This document shows, one piece after another, positions 62,180 through 64,000 of a stretch of DNA of 64,000 bases. The stretch spans positions 1,612,001 through 1,676,000 of the forward strand of contig QLII01000001.1 in NCBI GenBank assembly GCA_003259005.1, in the 5' to 3' direction. The notes below the pieces were generated by a model. That model ran no database searches, was not told the DNA's origin, and worked only from the letters and a program-made list of their open reading frames with translations. Within the stretch, counting starts at the first letter, position 1. The number at the start of each line of letters is the position of its first letter. This DNA comes from Spirosoma telluris. Its GTDB lineage: Bacteria; Bacteroidota; Bacteroidia; Cytophagales; Spirosomataceae. Made by a program: the position numbers and the translations under genes.

Positions 62180-62183
62180 AATT

Positions 62184-63229
62184 ATGCAACGCTTAACCGT
62201 AGCCGGTCGGCTGCTTATCACGGCCTTGATTCTGGCCGCTATTTTCTTCGCATTCCGCTACTTCGGTGGCAACGAAGCCCTGCGCAAGCTTGCGCCTAAA
62301 GATAAAGAAGCAGCGGAGTCGCAAACGCTGCCTCGTGCTGATGAAAAAACGACTGAAGCCTCTACGGAGGAATCAACGGCTTCATCATCAACTCCATCTG
62401 ATGAAGCCAGCAGTAGCCAGCCAAGCCCTGCCTTTACCTACACAGCCCCAGAACCACAAAATGGTATTCTTAAAGGCGTGGTTGAAATGGGTGCCAGTGG
62501 CTTCAACTCGTTCATTGTTCGGATTGATGACCAGAAACGCTGGAAACTTGAAAAAGCCGAATTTGGCAATAGCCTTGTTCAGGAAAACATGGCAACGGAT
62601 GATGACATTCGGACCGGCCTGAAAGCTTACATCGGAAAGATGCTCGACTTCGGGGTAAGTGGTCGTAATATTCAGTTTGTGGTTAGTTCAGGAGCTATTA
62701 AAATTGAAAGTACCCAGAAAATCATTAAAGCCCTGAAATCATTGAACTACGTGGTGAATACCGTTACCCCGAGCAGGAAGGTTCATTGGGCCTTCGGGCT
62801 GTGTTGCCTACCGAATTCTATGATAATTCATTCGTCACGGACATTGGCTCGGGTAATACCAAAATTTCGTGGAAAGAGGGCAGTTTTACCAAGGCACTGG
62901 AAACCTACGGAGCTAAATACTTTGAAAATGGCACCAGTGACGATGCCGTTGCCAGCGATGTAAAAGCCAAGGCAAAACAAGTTCCAAGCGATCACCGGAA
63001 AACCTGTTTCATTATTGGCGGTGTTCCGTTTGAGCTTGCCAAGAGTGTTCGGAAAGGTAAGGAACGCTATACGGTACTCGATGCGCCATCAGCTTACAAG
63101 CTTGAAAGCGCTAAATCAAAAGCAGGCCTTAACATTTATAAATCCATTGCCGACGCCACCGGCTGCAATCAGTTTGTATTTGACTGGGATGCCAACTTCA
63201 CCATCGGTTATTTGTTGACGCTTAAATAA
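62184..63229 (+). CDS. Membrane-anchored ASKHA-fold (Ppx/GppA-like) protein
   Basis: About 348 aa after restoring one C in 62767-62770 (NTVTPEQEGSLGLRAVLP). One N-terminal helix (LLITALILAAIFFAFRYFG), an acidic Ser/Thr linker (residues 35-85), then an actin-like ATPase-type domain: VVEMGASGFNSFIVRID (phosphate 1), TDIGSGNTKISW (phosphate 2) and CFIIGGVPFELAKSV. Related to exopolyphosphatase/GppA by motif, but fixed to the membrane. Third gene of the operon. Confidence 0.78.
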
Positions 63230-63233
63230 AACA

Positions 63234-63297
63234 GCAGGGAGCGGGTGCGTGGAGCAGGGAAAGAGTGTATCCCGGCTCCACGCACCCCGCTCCCTGC
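63234..63297. repeat. 22-23-bp hairpin, GGAGCAGGGAG vocabulary (class F)
   Basis: Arms 63234-63255 (GCAGGGAGCGGGTGCGTGGA onward) and 63275-63297 match except for one extra base in a G/C run (three versus four). It ends 8 bases before the next ATG. Confidence 0.9.
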
Positions 63298-63305
63298 AAC
63301 CTATC

Positions 63306-63809
63306 ATGACCCTCCGCGACGTATTTGCCGCCGTATCAGGCCAGCCCACCTTATTGTTTCTTCTTCTGGCATCTGTACCAACGGTCGCTTTTTTAGTGAA
63401 CCTTTGGTCGGGCGAAACGGCGGAGGAAATCATTAAGTGGAAGTTCGTATATGCAACCCTGGTTTATCTGGCCTGTATTCCGGGAATTTTTGCGGTTACT
63501 CTGAATATTTATCTATTCCTCTTCGAACGGCAGAGCGTTTGGGACATGAATCTGGCCTTGCAGGTACTGCCCATCCTGACAATGATTGGTACGTTGTACC
63601 TCATCCGGCGCAAAATTCCGTTTAACTACATCCCTGGCTTTGGCAAACTATCCAGTTTCCTGACACTCATAGCTGCTGTAATGGGCATTCTGTGGTTCAT
63701 TGATCGAACCCGAATCTACGCCATTACCTATGTTCCCTTCACCTATATTGTTGTCGGATTCGTTGCACTTCTATTGATTATCCGCTTCGCCTGGAGCCGG
63801 ATTTTTTGA
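63306..63809 (+). CDS. Four-helix membrane protein of unknown function
   Basis: 167 aa with four to five hydrophobic helices (LLFLLLASVPTVAFLVNLW, ATLVYLACIPGIFAVTLNI, LQVLPILTMIGTLYLI, FLTLIAAVMGILWFI, YIVVGFVALLLIIRF). No family recognised. Fourth gene of the 60-64 kb operon. Confidence 0.75.
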   Translation: MTLRDVFAAVSGQPTLLFLLLASVPTVAFLVNLWSGETAEEIIKWKFVYATLVYLACIPGIFAVTLNIYLFLFERQSVWDMNLALQVLPILTMIGTLYLIRRKIPFNYIPGFGKLSSFLTLIAAVMGILWFIDRTRIYAITYVPFTYIVVGFVALLLIIRFAWSRIF

Positions 63810-63810
63810 G

Positions 63811-63887
63811 GTTAGTAGAAGCCAACAGGTTAGATAGATATGCCGCCAGATATGGCATATCTATCTAACCTGTTGGCTTCTACTAAC
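63811..63887. repeat. 34-bp perfect hairpin (class H)
   Basis: Arms 63811-63844 (GTTAGTAGAAGCCAACAGGT onward) and 63854-63887 are exactly complementary around a 9-base loop. It starts 1 base after the stop of the preceding gene. Confidence 0.97.
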
Positions 63888-63925
63888 TGATTCATTATTT
63901 TCGGAAATTCATTTTCTAGTGACTT

Positions 63926-64000
63926 ATGCGTTTCCGACAATTATTCCTTTCGGCACTGTTAAGCTTCTTCCAGCTAGTAAGTTGCCATTCGTCGATAACG
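63926..64000 (+). CDS. N-terminus of a putative lipoprotein, cut by the window edge
   Basis: Twenty-five residues starting MRFRQLFLSALLSFFQLVSC are visible. LVSC is a lipobox. It may be the fifth gene of the operon, separated by the 34-bp hairpin. Function cannot be judged. Confidence 0.6.
   Translation, partial: MRFRQLFLSALLSFFQLVSCHSSIT

Overview
The window is chromosomal DNA of a Bacteroidota bacterium, most likely a Cytophagales member close to Spirosoma. The evidence is protein-level: a TamL-type lipoprotein Omp85, a DUF6427 protein, GH88 and GH109 enzymes, a transketolase split into two genes, a miaB / sigma-54 regulator / lptE / secG cluster, and start sites with no recognisable Shine-Dalgarno sequence. 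No rRNA, tRNA, CRISPR array or transposase gene was found.

Layout. 1-12 kb: an RND efflux pump (cut by the left edge), a GH88 glycosidase, an SGNH-like protein, an ECF sigma factor with a membrane-anchored partner, a PQQ-type sugar dehydrogenase lipoprotein, an acetyltransferase, a threonine dehydratase-like enzyme and a Tat-exported sugar isomerase. 11.6-18 kb: folE-queD, a lipid-type metallo-beta-lactamase-fold hydrolase, and a GH109 / FucP-like transporter / GHMP sugar kinase set that looks like a sugar-scavenging locus. 18-30 kb: LolC/E permease, rbfA, DUF6427, a queuosine-precursor transporter, a purple acid phosphatase, an imelysin-MauG fusion, a SpoU methyltransferase and tamL. 30-42 kb: miaB, a sigma-54 activator, lptE, a TPR protein, secG, groES-groEL, DoxX, lolD, sucC and an M48 protease. 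42-49 kb: an FAH hydrolase, an M23 peptidase, a Bcp peroxiredoxin and the two transketolase genes, split apart by an AT-rich ATPase + TOPRIM-like pair that resembles an anti-phage cassette. 49-54 kb: a second ECF sigma factor with envelope-stress type genes (Spy-like, LiaF-like, PspC), a TrpF-like protein lacking the catalytic residues, and a dihaem cytochrome. 54-60 kb: an AddB-like nuclease, two small membrane genes, miaE and msrA. 60-64 kb: an uncharacterised operon of coiled-coil and membrane proteins with a Ppx/GppA-like ASKHA protein.

Two things run through the whole window. First, many spacers between genes are almost entirely one long hairpin, often starting at the upstream stop codon and ending a few bases before the next start codon. 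The hairpins fall into a small set of sequence vocabularies (for example TAGTCGATAGTC, ATTCATCATT, GTGAAGTAAG, GATTCTATTG, GGAGCAGGGAG). They also occur inside open reading frames, inside one another with a 9-bp flanking direct repeat, and across the lptE start codon and signal peptide. This is the most interesting unexplained structure here. Second, about 30 conserved genes are broken by single missing bases, nearly always in a homopolymer and always a loss. These look like sequencing errors rather than pseudogenes, so the genes below are given as single reconstructed features with the shift position noted.
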